Shown here: positions 9,124-18,800 of the stretch, one piece after another
Layout: each line of letters begins with the position of its first letter
Position numbering within the stretch: position 1 is the first letter of the stretch
Assembly (NCBI GenBank): GCA_905221615.1
Contig: CAJNDT010005556.1
Location: 1,145,779-1,209,778, forward strand
Direction: 5' to 3'
Length of the DNA stretch: 64,000 nt
Origin: Symbiodinium sp. CCMP2592
Lineage: Eukaryota > Sar > Dinophyceae > Suessiales > Symbiodiniaceae
Notes under the pieces: generated by a model
Seen by the model: only the letters and a program-made list of their open reading frames with translations
The model's database searches: none
Told to the model about the DNA's origin: nothing
Translations under genes and position numbers: made by a program

Positions 9124-9142
9124 ACTCCAAAATACTTGGAGT
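9124..9142 (+). other. 3'-terminal stem-loop of element 1
   Basis: ACTCCAA, AATAC, TTGGAGT forms a perfect seven-base-pair stem with a five-base loop, about 50 bases before the inferred end of the insertion. There is no poly(A) tail. Several LINE families lacking poly(A) use a 3' stem-loop as the RT recognition site, so this is a natural candidate. Confidence 0.45.
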
Positions 9143-9194
9143 TAATTTGTGCATGTCGGACAGGCCTACGGGCTGCTTCTGCGAAGCGTGTGTG

Positions 9195-9210
9195 AGAAAA
9201 GTTTGCTCCT
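9195..9210. repeat. Right target-site duplication of element 1
   Basis: Exact copy of the 16-mer at 13-28. It sets the 3' boundary of element 1 at 9194. Confidence 0.75.
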
Positions 9211-9639
9211 TTTAGGTGTGCCCTTGAGTACCGACATGCTTGTTTTGCGCATGAGAAAGGGTTTCATCCTTTTTGCCTTGAACTGTTTTTGTTTTGGAAG
9301 CTTGAACAGGCATTTGCATGGCGAACACATGTTTTAGCATGTTTGCACTTGTCTTGAAGACCATGATGAGCGCTTACAGCACTAGAGATGCTTTTGTGCA
9401 TCCTTGAAGAAGTGCGTGTTGCTCTGACTGCACTGTTGCTGTTTTCCGCCGACCCTCGCTTCGCTCGTGCCGGTGGGAACAGGCCAAGGGACAGAGTGGC
9501 TGTGCACGGCTGTTTGAGTGAGTACAGAAGTCCTGAGAAGTGTTAGGACAGTTGCATGTCATTCCTCCTTTGTTTAGCAAAGTTGAGACGGAATTTGCTG
9601 CGCGAGACTCCGCAAGAGACCTTGCTGAACACTTCGGTG
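9211..9639. other. Non-coding stretch between two retroposed units
   Basis: No convincing coding frame or repeat. The sequence is rich in TTTTG/TGTTT words. The small open frames here lack motifs and overlap on opposite strands. Confidence 0.5.
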
Positions 9640-9650
9640 TTTGGCTCAAG
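9640..9650 (+). other. Spliced-leader remnant upstream of transposase-like gene
   Basis: TTTGGCTCAAG is identical to the last 11 bases of the dinoflagellate spliced leader and lies about 90 bases upstream of the transposase-like frame. An 11-base match by chance is unlikely in a window this size. It suggests this gene copy also came back into the genome through a trans-spliced mRNA. Confidence 0.5.
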
Positions 9651-9737
9651 CGTGGAGTGAAAAGAGACTTGCTCTGCGTTTTTCACAGAGAAAGGCTTTT
9701 GCAGTGAAGTTGCAGTTGCCAGAGTTCCAAGTGGAAG

Positions 9738-10538
9738 TTGGAGCCTTGTGGAGGTGCTTGCAACTGGCGCTGTGAAGTGTGCAGGAAGACTGTAGCTCTT
9801 ACAAACGTGGACGCGGACTTGTTTGGTGGCCAGAGACTTCCTCTCAAGGCCATTGCAGGAGCTCTTTGGCTTTCCTCTTCCAAGCTCCACCTCTCACCAG
9901 ACGACTGCAGCTTGCTTCTGGGCGTGGATCATCCGGCAATTCGAACGCTTTTCGAGACTTTCAACCAGCACTTCGTTCCGATTATCGACCAGATGAACAG
10001 CATCGTGGTTGGAAAGTGCAGTGCAGATGTCGAGCTGGATGAGATTTCGTTTCGGTTAAGTGGTCGAGCCCACGGAATTGTCTGGCTCAGGTATCTGGCA
10101 GTTGCACAGCGTGGAACCAGTTTGGTTTGGCTGAAGCGTTTGGGCTACCGCATCACTCGAAAGGGTCAAGGTGGAGGCGGCCCCATTTCTGTTGAAGAGA
10201 TGTGGTCGGCTCTGCTTTTGGACTCTGACAAGCCAATTCTGGAAGAAGGAAGCGTTTGCCACACTGACGGCGCGAAAGCGTATCGGTGGTTGTCGAGTCC
10301 ACTGAACGATGGAACTTTGGTAGACGCTGCTAGATTGAAGCTTTCACACACGTGTGTGAAGCATAAACCGCCCCACCCGGAATTTTCCAAAGAAAATGTG
10401 GGTCCAAGTGTGGGTTGGAGACCACTACGAGGAGCAGCTAAGAGTTGGAGGGACCCAGAAGATAGATGGGTTTTTCGCGAGTTTCCGACGTGTTGTTGGA
10501 AGACGCCCCTTCAACACTGTAGGTCCTTCTTCCTCTGA
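9738..10538 (+). pseudogene. Merlin/IS1595-like (ISXO2-type) transposase, N-terminal and central part
   Basis: Near the N terminus is WRCEVCRKT, half of a zinc ribbon, then RLPLKAIAGALWL and LLGVDHPAIRTLFETF. These match the RLPL and 'LGVS..TA' helix-turn-helix pattern of ISXO2-like transposases. The DDE catalytic core follows: ADVELDEISF holds the first Asp and VCHTDGAKAY the second. The third acidic region lies in a different frame from 10396. There is no ATG at the start; the listed start is a TTG, so the true 5' end is unclear. The frame shift near 10390-10430 and the missing start mark it as broken. Host-exapted genes of this family also exist, but nothing here shows that. Confidence 0.65.
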
Positions 10539-10782
10539 AGAGAAGGCGCTCCGCATGGGGCAGCTCATGCATTTCCATGTGCGACTTTTGCAGCTGAAGT
10601 ACTGGTTTGGAGGCCAAGATATGTTTGCCGTTTTTGGAAAGCTTCGACAGTCTCAAAGAGACGTTGGGGCTGTGACTTGGGCATCCATGTCTGCCTTCAA
10701 ACCGCCTTTCGTAAACCCGGAGCCTGTGCAGCGCAATCCGGTAGTTGTTCGTGACGGAGTGCAAGTTCTCACCTTGGACTGA
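10396..10782 (+). pseudogene. Merlin/IS1595-like transposase, C-terminal part
   Basis: After the frameshift the transposase resumes with WVGDHYEEQLRVGGTQKIDGFFASFRRVVGRRP. The KIDGFFASFRR segment sits where the family has an N-x-I-E-GFWS-type third catalytic block; an Asp replaces the usual Glu here. The remainder (HFHVRLLQLKYWFGG) resembles the family's C-terminal tail with aromatic residues. It ends at a TGA at 10780-10782. Confidence 0.6.
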
Positions 10783-10837
10783 ATGCGAAAACAGCTGTTG
10801 TTGACCGTGGGAAGGAGTGGGAGACACTTAAACCCGA

Positions 10838-10866
10838 ACCTCAAACCCTAAACCCTAAACCCGAAA
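10838..10866. repeat. Short CCCTAAA telomere-like tract
   Basis: Three to four near-perfect CCCTAAA units directly after the transposase pseudogene. It is interstitial, not a chromosome end, since coding units lie on both sides. Confidence 0.75.
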
Positions 10867-12150
10867 GCCGCTAACTTCTTTTTAATTTAATTTAGTCTAC
10901 CGCGCGAAACGCCGCGCCCGCCAATTTGGCAAGAATTTACGCGCTGCAAGGCAGCCGTTCGTCGCAGCAAAGCTCACTCACTCACACTTACTGACTCACG
11001 TACTAAAAGCTGGCAGAGCTTAGTCACTGCTCAACAAATACTCGCTGCTGGGACAACAGTTCAACACCAAAGAAGCGACAGCGAAGCTCACTGACGCCAT
11101 TGGTAGAAGCTACAACTCTTTTTCTTGGTCGTTGTTTTTGACAAAACTAACAGTCGACACCGAGCGGAAGTCTACGTATTCTGTCGTTTTTGTTGAAACC
11201 ACCAACTTTTTCCTGGATATCGACGAAAAATGGTCAATGTCTTCAGTTGTACAGTCTGCAGAATTAGCAAGGAAGGAGCATGCACCATCTCGACTGTACG
11301 CGGCCTTTACTAAAACGCACAGCGTCAAGGAGCGCATAAGAGTGTCACCTGACTCCACCGAACAAACTATTGATGCACACGGGACTATGTGGGCGGTAGC
11401 CTCACCGGGCAGTTACAGAGGAGGCCCTTCCAAGCATCTTAGAGAACAGCTTCCGGAATTGGCTCCTTAATTCGAGCGTTCTTTTGGCCCATGTGTTGCA
11501 ACGATGTCCGACGTGGAAGCACTTCCTGTTCCTGCCCCTCAAAGAGTGGAGTTGCCGCAGGAGTGTAGAACGTCCTTCGTAAATAAATGGTTCTTTCTCG
11601 CCTGTTGCTAGGAGACTTTGTCCGCCCGTCTGGCCTGCCTGCGACAGGAGCGTCAGGATGCAAAGGTGTGGTATTGTCTGCGTGTCTACAAGATGTCTTG
11701 ATTGTTTTTCGTCCAAAGCAGGTAGAAGCGCGCAGAGTCGCTAAGATCCTGAAAGCAGAGCAAAAACGACTTCGCAAGGCATGGTTCTGTCTGCTGCCCC
11801 GTCGAATGTAGATGTTTGAACTTGCCAAAACAGTAGCACGGCAGCTTTCTGAATCGCAGTAATTAACCCTTGTCGTTTCTCACACGATGGCGCGAATGTT
11901 TTAACGCGCATTGAACCCGGCACTGAGAGTGATCAGCGGCGCACACCGATCAGGCAACGTTGGACAACACGCCCGGGCAGACGCGTTTCTCCACTACAAT
12001 GCTGCAGTGCTCTTCTCCGTACAGCGACGAGCAAGCTGCTGATGAAAGTCGTCAGGGTCAGTTCGAGGTACGGTTTGCAGCCACATTCTCGGTGGAAGAT
12101 TTCTGTCCGCTGCAACTGTTCGCTGCAATTGCAAATAGGGGCCATACGAG
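10867..12150. other. Unassigned region between transposase and element 2
   Basis: Open frames of 112 residues (11132-11470, +) and 129 residues (11439-11828, -) are present, but neither shows a recognisable domain and they overlap on opposite strands. I see no repeat structure. Part may be untranslated or promoter sequence of the older transcripts whose copies surround it. Confidence 0.4.
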
Positions 12151-12151
12151 A

Positions 12152-12226
12152 TCCGTAGCCTTTTAGCTCAAGTCTTTGGCTCAAGTCTTTGGCTCAAGCC
12201 TTTGGCTCAAGGCGTCTCGGCTCAAG
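12152..12226 (+). other. Tandem array of five spliced-leader remnants
   Basis: A near full-length leader, TCCGTAGCCTTTTAGCTCAAG (12152-12172; one deletion and one substitution from consensus), is followed head to tail by TCTTTGGCTCAAG (12173-12185), TCTTTGGCTCAAG (12186-12198), CCTTTGGCTCAAG (12199-12211) and GCGTCTCGGCTCAAG (12212-12226). Each round of mRNA trans-splicing followed by retroposition leaves a truncated leader behind the new one, so this records at least five cycles. The array marks the 5' end of element 2. Confidence 0.9.
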
Positions 12227-12504
12227 AACTCCTAAAAGGATGTTGAGACTTAGTAGGGTGGAAGTCCGTAACTAGTAGCCTTGTTTCTAGTTAGTTGGCT
12301 TCCTCGCTGTCGAGAGCTTAGGGGAAGGCTCGGGAAGGCTCACAGTGTAGGGCGTGAAGACCCACTTCCAAGAAGACTGCACCATTGCTGTGTAAAGCGA
12401 GCGTGGCAACGGAATCTCTCAAGAGTGCCGTTTTCCAATTGTGCGGAAAGGCTCCAATCAGCAAGTTTGGTGCGAAGTTTGCCCACTAAGGCCCAGGTGT
12501 GGTA

Positions 12505-12830
12505 GGTGTCCCTTTGACATACGTCAGTCGGCTTTTTGTTGACCGTTTTTTTTTAGGGCCTGCTGTACATGCCCATAAAGACACGCTCTGTGCGTCCTTA
12601 CCCGGACGATTGCATTCAGATAAGCCTGGTGAAACAAGAGTGGTGACCCTCTGCAAGCCAGATTTTGTAGTCACTAAGAGTCCTCCTTGCCACACCGTGT
12701 GTCCCTCTGACATACGTCAGTCGGCCTTTCAGGCCTCAGTCGCCTGAGGAAGTGCTTTGCATCACGCCACCGCTGCAGTTATCATTGTGTCCTGCTGACA
12801 TACGTCAGTAGGCTTTTTGTCTCTGAAGCA
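12505..12830 (+). promoter_or_regulatory. Three copies of a TGACATACGTCA motif in 5' UTR of element 2
   Basis: The core TGACATACGTCAGT followed by CGGC or AGGC occurs at 12515, 12708 and 12796. It is preceded each time by GTGTCC plus a few bases, and two copies continue into GGCTTTTTGT. The core is an imperfect palindrome resembling bZIP sites (TGACGTCA type). Three conserved copies within 300 bases upstream of the first ORF suggest an internal promoter or RNA element of the retroelement. A partial copy (GCTGACATACGTC) recurs at 28791. Confidence 0.55.
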
Positions 12831-12878
12831 CTGTAGAAGGTGTTTCTGTCTGTTTTATAAAGTTAAAAAGCTGTCGGA

Positions 12879-15800
12879 ATGACTGCACATGACACAGCTG
12901 CTAGAGAAACGTGCAAGGAACTTTGGAGACATCTTCTTGAAAAACTTGTTGTGATGGATCTGAAGGTGGATGTTTTGTTTGCGTCATTTCCGTCGGCTAT
13001 CGAAGAATGTGAGGCATTCGCTGCAGGCATTGAGCGGGTCTGTACGTCTTGGATCGAAGATGTTGCTGCTCTGGCGGGGACCATCAAGCCACACATGCGC
13101 ATTGTAATGATTGATCCCATACCAAGAAGGGTCAAGGAAGTGTTGGCGTTGATCGACCCCACTAATGAGGTTAAGGTTGTCTTTTCGATTCCCAAAGGTT
13201 TCCCACAAGATCTTGTGTACTATGATGTTAAGAAGAAGTATCTTCCTTCATCAGAGTATAACGTTCAGATCAATCATTTTAGGGACCTGCAAGATCTCAT
13301 CCCTTCACCTGTGCCTGCGAAGCCTGGTGCTCCATCAAATGAGGCATACCCTGTCTGGGTTACGATTCGGCAACGTGATGCTGAGAGTCTCACTCAGGAA
13401 GGCTATGTGGATTCAGGTAATGCCACTTGGTGTATCTCATTAAGTGCTGCTGTTGGTTTCTTGCCGACCGACATCGTTCCAGACTGGCTTTATATGGGAT
13501 TTGCCAAGTTGCAAGATCAGGTCTTCTTCCGAAGAACCACACAGGACCGCACGCTGAGCCTTACGTTTGGGATTAAGCATCAACAGCTTGATGCTAAGGT
13601 CGTGTTAAGTGCTCTCGAGCTGATCGAGGCTTACATATTGCAGGCAAGCGTGGCATGTGACAGGGGAGTATCCCCCAACCTCAATGTCTATGTGTCGCAG
13701 CTGCCTTGTGATGTTCTCAGTCACCTCACTACTTCTCTTCCAATGGATGCCTTTGAGCAGTTGCAAGCGTTGGTGGTGTGTAACATTCCTGTTACTACAC
13801 AGCCAGGTCCACACATTGAGGCAATCATGCGACATGCATATCGGTGTAACATCTTTGCATGCGTGATCAGGCAGCATCTTGCTCTGAGGGTAACGCCTCT
13901 TCGTTACCAGGCATTCATTGACTCCTTACGTCGTAATGCTATTGACTTACCTGAGAGCAAAATACGTGGGGCCCACAAGTTCATTCCGAGGAATCACTGT
14001 GCAGGGACCTATCTCACCACTCGTTCATATTTTGTAGAGTGTGTCTGCCCTTCGGTTATCAAAGAGACTCATCTACAAGTTAAGTCCTTACAAGGCACTC
14101 TCGACGCTAACCAAGGCCGATGTCTTATTCAAAGCCTCGGCGCTACTCCCACATATGTGCGACACGCCTTTATTGATACCAAGGGAATCCAAGAAGTTGC
14201 CCTTCATGTTGTAATTCCTGCTTCCGATGAGGCCGCTTTGTGGGCTGCTTATGATCAGACCAATCTTGGTATTCTGATTGAGTACTTTGTCAAAGACACT
14301 AGTGGGCTCCTTCCTTCAGCCTCAAGAAGAACCACTCTTGAGAAACCAGAGCAACATTGGAAACGTTATAGCAATACTCATGAAGTGCCTGCCACTAGGC
14401 TAACCTTTTTCACGCCCGAACATCCTGGGGACAAAGTTGCAGTTGAGCGCTATGCCTATTCGGTGCGGTTCAAGGTTATGCACTGTGAATGTATTGCTAC
14501 GCAGGAGCCAATTCCAATTCTGCACATTGGTCTTAAAAGTCCCGCAGGCAGGTGTCATGAGACAATTGTTTCGCAAGCCCTGTTTGAATGCCCTCACACA
14601 GTTGGGGACCCCAATTTTTGGGGGGGGGATTGTGAACCTTTAAAAGGCCTTATAGGACGACGTTGCAGCCACTCCTTTTCCGATCAACCTCCAAATGAGG
14701 AACAATGCGGCTCCTGCTATGCAGTCTATGCTCTTACCGGAAAAGGCAACGTTCGGTTGCCTCAGTTTGTCCTTCAAAAGCAGCGGACCCAGGTATCATT
14801 CGCAGGGGGCGTCATTTTGTCAAATTTCGGTGACGCTCTCATTCTCGCCCCATATAGGAGCGACTATGCGACTGTTTTTGGCGTTGATGACATTGTCACA
14901 ATCTCTTTCCTCTTTACAGTCGCTGGTGCCTCGCAGCTACCGGAAGGACGTTCTATCCCTGCCTTTGATCAGGTCGCAAAGGAAAATCAGGGAAAGCTTT
15001 TGCCTCAATCTGCGGCTCCGCGTCATTATTTCTCTGCACCAGCCACAGCAACTGAGGCTGCAGCCGCTCGAGCAGAAATAATTTCGCGCAGCATAGGCAG
15101 CACCTTTGCCGCTCTAAAGGAGGATGGCAACCAGGAGATTGTGAATGGCCGTGTAGGAAAAGAGGGAATACAGCGGGATATCATCAAGGCTAAAGGAGAG
15201 GTCCCAGTACTACCACCCGCACAGATCCCCCTCAATTTCTTTGGCAGTCAGCCCGTTGACCCGGCTGCATTGCGCAACGCGCCCATGTCACACATTGTCG
15301 ATCCCGGAGACCAACCTAGTGATGCCAAAGGCAACGATGACCCCCAAACCGATGAAAGAGGAACTACGGGGATCATTGACAACGACGAGCGGCGGAATAC
15401 TCCTGCTGGCTCCCTCGATTCCAAGCGAGCTGACCCTAAACATATCCGTAAGCCGAGTGCCAAACAGACTGCACACAAAACAAGTGGGGCACCGCGCATT
15501 GTTTCTCCGCCCCCTCCACAACCATTAGCAGTTAGGGTTACTGAAGCGGCCCTGCGACATCAAGTCGCGGCGAGACTAGAATCTATTGTCTGTCATTTGA
15601 CTTGTGCCTTCCGTGTCATGGCCTTCCATAGGCTTTCTAAGGAGGAGCTGACTAACACATCCAGCAATATCCAAAGCGCCTTTATTGCTACTGGTGCCGG
15701 GCTTGTTACTCGGGATTGGAATAAGGAGCTTAGGGAGGGCTTCATTAATGCTCTCTTCTCATACCACCCCAGTAATCCTGCGAGCCTGCACTCAGTTAAC

Positions 15801-18800
15801 GATACAATTGCAAACGCCCATCCTTCCCTTCAGGGTGTATCACAAACAAACCTGGCGCTGAAGATTAAATCAGAATGTGCATGTGTACGTCGTATGAATG
15901 CAACGGCGGCCCTTCGCGTTGCTCAACACGCCTGTTACACTGTCCTACTCACAGACCTCGAGGCACACGAGGACGTCCTTACGAATTTCGACGCAGCTGC
16001 CAAGTCGTCAGTCAACGGGATTGTCATGACAGGAGTTTGTCAAAGTGCTTGCGATCGTTGTCACATGCCGCTCAAGCCCGATGGCCTACACTATCCACGG
16101 TCCTTTGCATTTGTGCTGGAATCACACGCCTCTGCGTACAAGGACGCTGCTTATGACCTGCTTGGGCACGAGCTTATTCTAGATGACATTAGCAAAGTCA
16201 AGTTTAGGGTACAAGCCCTTGTCATTCACTCCAAACGGCTCCAGCATTACTGTACTCTGGAGTTTGCCGACTGCGGGCTCGCTTATTCCTATGACAATCT
16301 GCGAGGGTTAAGACTCATCTTCCGTGATGAGCTACCAGAGGAGTGCGCTCCCTTTTCCAAGGGTGCCATCTCCTTTGCAGAGTGGCAGGAAGAGCTTGGA
16401 TGTCAATCCTCGGTGACAACGATTGTTGTCCAAGCTGCTACTGCCGCCAGCCGCCGAGTGCAACAAACATACATTAATGCGGCAGCTCAACTCGGCCTGC
16501 CTAAAGCCTCCTCCACCTTGGCTGTGTCAGCCTCCGGCCATGGTTCTTTAGTTGATCGTTATGCGGCTCCTTCCGCTACCACAACAGAGCCCTTCAGTGT
16601 CAAGCATACTGTCGACGATGCGGAGGACCAGGACACACCTATGCCCCTCGCAGGAGCAACCAATGACCGAGACATCATTGACATCCATGATTCTGACGAC
16701 GATACCTCTAAGCCTGATGAAATGTCTCGCAAAAGGAATTCTCCTACAGGGGTTGCACCAGCCAATGCCAAAGTCCTCAAGCCTGAGGTACTTGCAACTG
16801 CTGTCACGGAGAGAGGAGTCAGACAGTTGCGAAATACTTTCGCTACTGATTATCGACGAGCTGCCGGCTTCGTCGGATTAACCCGTTCGGCCAGAGAGCT
16901 CTCCGGAAATGGCCCCCTGAGCCCCGCACCTTATGCGGTCATCTCCTTATTTGATGGGGCCTGCACTGCCGTTGATATCATCCGTTCCTGCCACAAGCAG
17001 CACCCCAGTGCTCTAATAGCTGTTGAGCAAGATGATCACATAAGAGCTTTGGTCTCTACCTTGCGCCACTTTGACGTGCAAGGAGACTGGCAAGAGTGTG
17101 GATGTGGATACCCTGTCGCCTATCTAAAAGACGTTGCCGACATCCTTGATAACTCTTGTAAGAAAATCAAGGAACTGCTTCTTTTGTGTGAGGCGACGCT
17201 TGGGTGCATCTATGTCGTTGCTGGCTCTCCGTGTCCTGATCTATCCTTTGCGGGCTACAGCAAAGGGCACTTTGGACTCACGGGACCGAGAAGCTCTGCT
17301 TTCTATTACGTCTGGGCAACAGTTCATGCGCTACAGCTACTCCTTCCACCAGCAATTGCCATCCAACCCATCCTTGAGAACGCAGGTTCTATGAAGGCTG
17401 TCTTCCAGCGGCACATCTCAACTTGCCTGGGCCTTCCAGCCAATGCACTTTCCATTGCAGATGCTGCAGATTTCGGCAAGATTGCCTCCAGAAAGCGAGC
17501 CTTTTTCTCACGAGCCAGTCAACCAGTTACCGGAGTACAGCGACACTGCATATACCCAATCGAAGCGGGGTGGTCTCCTGCCTTAGTCATTGATGACCAT
17601 GGCCGCGTTTCCCGAGCTACCCTTCCCCCCTTTATGAGACCAAGGGGAGAAATTCAGGATGGAGCTCCACGATTGACAACTGCGCTATACCATCCTCGCT
17701 TTTTGCTATATCAGATCTCCTACTTCGGGAGTTGTGCCAACTTCGAGGCGGCATGCTGCAACTCAGATGCATCCAAGCAGCGCTACCCAGCTCTCCCTTG
17801 GGAGGACTTCTTCCCGGCGCACCTTTTGCCACATTGGACTACCTTCGTCGCAGCCGGCAACTCTTGTAACGGCTTTATCGATCAGGGGCTGGAGAATACT
17901 CTCGAGCCACTTTTCGAGTATCTCCAAACCGCTTCGCTTCCCTTCCGCCCGGTCAAGTTGCAAGAAATACTTGCCGATTTAGAGCTACTCGAAGCGTTTA
18001 GAGTCGTACCTCGTTCAACTCCACTGAGTCTCATCGCTTCCCTTGCTGGAAATTCTTTTATACCCAGCGTTGTTCGTAGATTCGTTGTTACTGACCTTGC
18101 CGGCTGTCTACCCATAACAGCTGTACCGACACCTGACGAGCTCCGTACGCACTATGAAGCTTTGAAAAAGGCTGTGCATGAACTTATCGACTCCGCCGTT
18201 GCTCAACGACAGGTCTCATATGAACGGGCACAAGAATGGATACGAGATATTCAACCTCAGCCCTTAGGCGACGATATCTTAACTCCATCCTACTGGCACG
18301 GAGTTGAGAACTTAAAGGTTAGTAAGCCAATTGTCGGCCACAAGCCGTTTGCAAGCGTCGATTGGGTCCCTCTAACTGCCACTGGTTTAGGAGGAAGTGG
18401 CTCTGATTTTATCCACGAACCGCCTGAAGCCACGCCGCATCTGTTGCAGCAGCTTCCCGCAGCCTTCGATGTAAAGGTTCGGAACTTGTTCCAGTCATTT
18501 GGAATCCCACTGAGCACTGTTGCTTATGTGACCACGTCGCAAATCCTCTCGCAATTTCCCTGGTGCAGTACCCTTCGGAAAATATCCGTTGTTGAATTCT
18601 GTGGCACCAAGGCACGCAATCTTGAGGACTTGTACGTCCGGTACATCTGTTTCATTCTTAACTCCTTTCCGGGCGTCCTTGAAGGCAGACTCATCATATT
18701 TCTTCACCTTGTTGATGATAAGCTTGCCTCTTGGGCCTTTAAACCTGGGGTCGGCCATGTCCATACTCTTTGTATAGTTGTCATCCCGCCTAACTTGACA

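Larger units (their letters stand above)
29..9194 (+). mobile_element. Element 1: LINE-like non-LTR retrotransposon, degraded and internally inverted
   Basis: This span holds, in order, a zinc-ribbon/coiled-coil ORF1, a second zinc-finger ORF, an APE-type endonuclease, a reverse transcriptase, a zinc-knuckle region, RNase H, proline-rich linkers, and a C2H2 finger at the extreme C terminus. That order is typical of APE-type LINEs with RNase H. Both ends are defined by a 16-bp direct repeat. The coding frame is broken by a stop near 1353, by shifts near 2070, 2690, 4940, 6100 and 8590, and by an inversion at about 6190-8180. The copy is therefore dead as it stands. Confidence 0.85.
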
